Assembly: GCA_022414725.1 (NCBI GenBank) | Contig: CM039464.1 | Span: 28,492,917 to 28,556,916, forward strand | Direction: 5' to 3' | Source: Microglena sp. YARC | Lineage: Eukaryota; Chlorophyta; Chlorophyceae; Chlamydomonadales; Chlamydomonadaceae | DNA: 64,000 nt | In this document: piece after piece, positions 60,927 through 64,000 of the stretch | Layout: each line of letters starts with the position of its first letter | Numbering within the stretch: position 1 is the stretch's first letter | The notes under the pieces: generated by a model | The model's input: the letters and a program-made list of their open reading frames with translations, nothing else | What the model was told of the DNA's origin: nothing | The model's database searches: none | Program-made: the position numbers and the translations under genes

Positions 60927-63322
60927 ATGACACAAATCACAACGGGAAGGCGTAACCTCACAGCGGTGCTCATTCTATTGCTGACAATAGGCAGCCAGCT
61001 GAAACAGAGCTCAGCAGGCCTCGCATCCTGGTGCACCGTGGGCACCAACAGACTGTCAAGAGCATGCATAAGCAATACGCCGTGTCAGGTGAGACATTTG
61101 CATTATCTCACTCTTGCCCGAGGCTCTGCCATTGGTACCTACTACCCGCATTAGGCACCATCCAAGTCTCTACCCGCACCCTGGTGCACTGTGGGCACCA
61201 ACGAACGGTTAAGATCATGCCTAAGCAATTCGCCATGCCAAGTGAGGCATAACCGCTCTTTCTTCTTTGGGCTATACGTAGCAGCTTCTAGGCAGCTCCT
61301 ATCACCCACCTGTCAATACGCCATGCCAGGTGAGGCATAACCGCTCTTTCTTCTTTGGGCTATACGTAGTAGCTTCTAGGCAGCTCCTATCACCCACCTG
61401 TCAATACGCCATGCCAGGTGAGGCATAACCGCTCTTTCTTCTTTGGGCCATACGTAGCAGCTTCTAGGCAGCTTCTATCACCCACCTGTCAATACGCCAT
61501 GCCAGGTGAGGCATAACCGCTCTTTCTTCTTTGGGCTATACGTAGTAGCTTCTAGGCAGCTCCTATCACCCACCTGTCAATACGCCATGCCAGGTGAGGC
61601 ATAACCGCTCTTTCTTCTTTGGGCTATACGTAGCAGCTTCTAGGCAGCTTCTATCACCCACCTGTCAATACGCCATGCCAGGTGAGGTATAACCGCTCTT
61701 TCTTCTTTGGGCTATACGTAGCAGCTTCTAGGCAGCTCCTATCACCCACCTGTCAATACGCCATGCCAGGTGAGGCATAACCGCTCTTTCTTCTTTGGGC
61801 TATACGTAGTAGCTTCTAGGCAGCTCCTATCACCCACCTGTCAATACGCCATGCCAGGTGAGGCATAACCGCTCTTTCTTCTTTGGGCTATACGTAGCAG
61901 CTTCTAGGCAGCTCCTATCACCCACCTGTCAATACGCCATGCCAGGTGAGGCATAACCGCTCTTTCTTCTTTGGGCTATACGTAGCAGCTTCTAGGTAGC
62001 TCCTATCACCCACCTGTCAATACGCCATGCCAGGTGAGGCATTACCGCTCTTTCTTCTTTGGGCTATACGTAGCAGCTTCTAGGCAGCTCCTATCACCCA
62101 CCTGTCAATTCGCCATGCCAGGTGAGGCAATACGGCTTTTGTTTTTGGAATACACGTAGCAGCTTCTAGGCAGCTCCTTTCACCCACCTGTCAATACGCC
62201 ATGTCAGGTGAGGCATTAACACTATTACTTTTTTGGGCTACACGTAGCAGCTTCTAGGCAGCTCCTTTCACCCACCTGTCAATACGCCATGTCAGGTGAG
62301 GCATTAACACTATTACTTTTTGGGGCTACACATAGCAGCTTCTAGGCAGCTCCTTTCACCCACCTGTCAATACGCCATGCCATGTGTGGCATTAACGCTT
62401 ACTTTTTGGGGCTACATGTAGCAGCTTCTAGGCAGCTCCTTTCAACCACCTGTCAATACGCCATGTAAGGTGAGATTACCTAAATAAGTTAACATTTTAA
62501 ATTTGAAAATTTGAAGTGCTAACGCCTTGCCACCGTGCGTGAGGTTAAACGAACCTTCCCCTAGCTTGCACTGGTGAAGGTTACTGTGGGTTTTGATTTC
62601 GCAGACCTCAACAACACTGACCACATAACCCCCTCTCTCCCACGTCACACCTCCTCTGATGTAGACTGTCCACCACTACTGGGATGGGGATGAGATCTGT
62701 GGCATCCTAAGCAACCCCTAGATATACCTAGGGATCGGCAAATCATATGATACTGACCAAAAGCGAGTATGATATCATATGATATATACAAATTGCATCA
62801 TATGATATTGTACGTAAATGTTAACTTTAGCCTAGGCAGACTGCAGGCATCATATGATATCATATTATGACATGATATTGTGTTGCCGTTCCCTAGTTAT
62901 ACCCCAACAACACTGACCACATAAACCCCTCCCTACCACATCACTGGTGTAGACTGTGGATAAATACTGGAGTGAGAATGATATCTGCGGCATCCCAGGC
63001 AACCCCCAGGTGTACCCCAACAACACAGACCTCTACACCAGAGTTTGTGGGGGTATCCTAAACAGGCACCCCTTGATTAATTTTGGGGCTGGGAGCCCGA
63101 CATACGGCTCCATTCTAGTGTGGCGCGACTACAATGACCAGCTGTTCATCACAGTTACTTTGGATGGCCTTGACAGTGCACAAGTTAATGGCCAGGCCTA
63201 CATTGAGAACAATGCAAGTGCTTCACAGCCTGCTCTGGCCATCTCTGTAATGTCAGATTTCAACTCCCTTCCGCCCAGTCAGCCGGCTGCATATCGCAAT
63301 GTGTTTCCCTACCAGGGACTCG
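60927..63322 (+). CDS. Gene B: paralogue of gene A, first two exons (runs off the window)
   Basis: Exon 1 (60927-61088, 54 codons, phase 0) encodes a signal peptide (MTQITTGRRNLTAVLILLLT and following) then ASWCTVGTNRLSRAC, parallel to [15 protein letters not shown] of gene A, and ends CAG|GTGAGA. Exon 2 (62953-63322) starts TVDKYWSENDICG after a TGTAG acceptor. It continues through PTYGSILVWRDYND, FITVTLDGL and NVFPYQGLG to a GTGAGT donor in phase 1. It covers in one exon what gene A splits over exons 2 and 3, so the gene A intron 2 is absent. It is itself cut at NVFPYQ, where gene A is continuous. Later exons, probably with proline-rich linkers, lie beyond 64000. Presumed secreted extracellular-matrix protein. 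Confidence 0.75.
61155..61250 (+). repeat. Decayed copy of the gene B exon 1 end
   Basis: TGGTGCACTGTGGGCACCAA ... GCCATGCCAAGTGAGGC repeats the last 20 codons of exon 1 and its donor (WCTVGTN ... SPCQ) with the GT weakened to AAGTGAGG. It forms the transition to the 88-bp array. Confidence 0.8.
61251..62475 (+). repeat. 88-bp array of exon 1 donor plus half a MITE end, about 13 units
   Basis: Units start CAATACGCCATGCCAG|GTGAGG at 61314, 61402 and so on, a copy of the exon 1 end and donor. They continue CTCTTTCTTCTTTGGGCTA and TACGTAGCAGCTTCTAGGCA plus GCTCC, the terminal repeat of the inverted-repeat element family seen in gene A introns. Later units (from 62130) diverge and some lose the exact junction. 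Confidence 0.95.
62600..62952 (+). repeat. Decoy copies of the gene B exon 2 acceptor
   Basis: AACAACACTGACCACATAA plus a CCCCTC-rich stretch and (T/G)GATGTAG or GGTGTAG occur at 62607-62661 and 62906-62952. A decayed exon start (ACTGTCCACCACTACTGGGA and GATCTGTGGCATCC) follows the first at 62662. That decoy contains the hAT MITE. Confidence 0.85.
62729..62895. mobile_element. hAT-type MITE, copy 2 (gene B intron 1)
   Basis: A 167-bp element with ends TAGGGATCGGCAA / TTGCCGTTCCCTA and an 8-bp target duplication GATATACC / GTTATACC (62721-62728 and 62896-62903, one mismatch). The interior CATATGATAT repeats match the copy at 42750. It sits inside the decayed exon 2 copy, between the parts matching CCCCCAGGTGTACC and CCAACAACAC. 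Confidence 0.85.
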
Positions 63323-63444
63323 GTGAGTGTATGTATGTATGTTACAGTCCAGGGGTAGGCCAAATAGGCTAAAGTGAATTGCCTGAACAACCATGATAGG
63401 AAGGGCTTAAAAAGAAAAAGCTGGGGAGTACAGAAAGTTTTGCG

Positions 63445-64000
63445 AACGGCTAGCTGAGTGCCTGCGGTGGAGAATCAGTGTCTTAGTGCTTGGATTGCTG
63501 TGGCTGAAGCATGAGAATGGCTAGCTGAGTGCCTAGGGTGGAGAATTAGTGTGACTGTGTCTCAGTGCTTGGATTGCTGTGGCTGAAGCATGAGAATGGC
63601 TAGCTGAGTGCCTAGGGTGGAGAATTAGTGTGACTGTGTCTCAGTGCTTGGATTTCTGTGGCTGAAGCGTGAGAATGGCTAGCTGAGTGCCTGGGGTGGA
63701 GAGTTAGTTTGACTGTGTCTCAATGCTTGGATTGCTGCAGCTGAAGCGTGAGAATGGCTAGCTGATTGCCTGGGGTGGAGAATTAGTGTGACTGTGTCTC
63801 AGTGCTTGGATTGCTGTGGCTGAAGCATGAGAATGGCTAGCTGATTGCCTGGGGTGGAGAATTAGTGTGACTGTGTCTCAGTGCTTGGATTGCTGTGGCT
63901 GAAGCATGAGAATGGCTAGCTGATTGCCTGGGGTGGAGAATTAGTGTGACTGTGTCTCAGTGCTTGGATTGCTGTGGCTGAGGCATGGGAATGGCTAGCT
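63445..64000. repeat. 79-bp tandem repeat in gene B intron 2, about seven units, cut by the window end
   Basis: GAGAATGGCTAGCTGAGTGC and GGTGGAGAATTAGTGTGACT plus GTGTCTCAGTGCTTGGATTG recur every 79 bp. It is preceded at 63341-63412 by a dispersed TGTATGTTACAGTCCAGGGG block, also present near 34756, 35411 and 55241. Confidence 0.95.

Overview
The window looks like nuclear DNA of a green alga (Chlorophyta, probably Chlamydomonadales/Volvocales; a Dunaliella-like genome would fit, but the species is inference). The reasons are secreted proline-rich glycoprotein genes with PPSPPP linkers and many spliceosomal introns, TTTAGGG-type repeats, TGTAA motifs after a gene end, intron-containing nuclear tRNA genes, and very high repeat and transposon content. 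Few bases are protein coding.

Layout. 1-6.9 kb: microsatellites, a 1.6-kb CAGCACAG-type satellite seeded with foldback elements, and a partial minus-strand gene (gene C, exons near 5.6-5.4 and 3.9-3.77 kb). 6.9-7.2 kb: ATTAC pentamer satellite. 7.5-16.5 kb: decayed minus-strand LINE with APE endonuclease, reverse transcriptase and RNase H. 16,763-17,762: 1000-N gap. 17.8-25.9 kb: tandem 1.47-kb units, each carrying an intron-containing tRNA-Lys(CTT) gene and, 5 bases on, an intron-containing tRNA-Tyr(GTA) gene. 25.9-38.8 kb: three-layer transposon nest inside one of those units. It is an LTR element with AAATA target duplication, holding a CACTA element with ATG duplication, holding a second LTR element with GGGAA duplication. 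38.8-39.5 kb: rest of the tRNA unit, cut off by a LINE 3' fragment. 40.7-57.2 kb: gene A, a plus-strand six-exon gene for a roughly 998-residue secreted proline-rich glycoprotein. 60.9 kb to the right edge: gene B, a plus-strand paralogue that runs out of the window.

Genes A, B and C share a signal-peptide first exon with a W-C motif and a second exon beginning TVD(N/K), both in phase 0, so they form a local family. The striking pattern is that nearly every intron end in A and B is occupied by tandem copies of the neighbouring exon edge together with its splice site. About 87 copies of a 46-bp unit repeat the exon 5 donor, and about 13 copies of an 88-bp unit repeat the gene B exon 1 donor. 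Acceptor-side copies precede exons 3, 4 and 6 of A and exon 2 of B. I call these splice-junction satellites; they are the main candidate for something undescribed. Second are the dicistronic tRNA array and the two LTR elements that have gag, a degenerate protease and a shared C-terminal module but no visible integrase or reverse transcriptase.

Several frameshifts in otherwise good reading frames fall in C or G runs, so some apparent breaks may be consensus errors.
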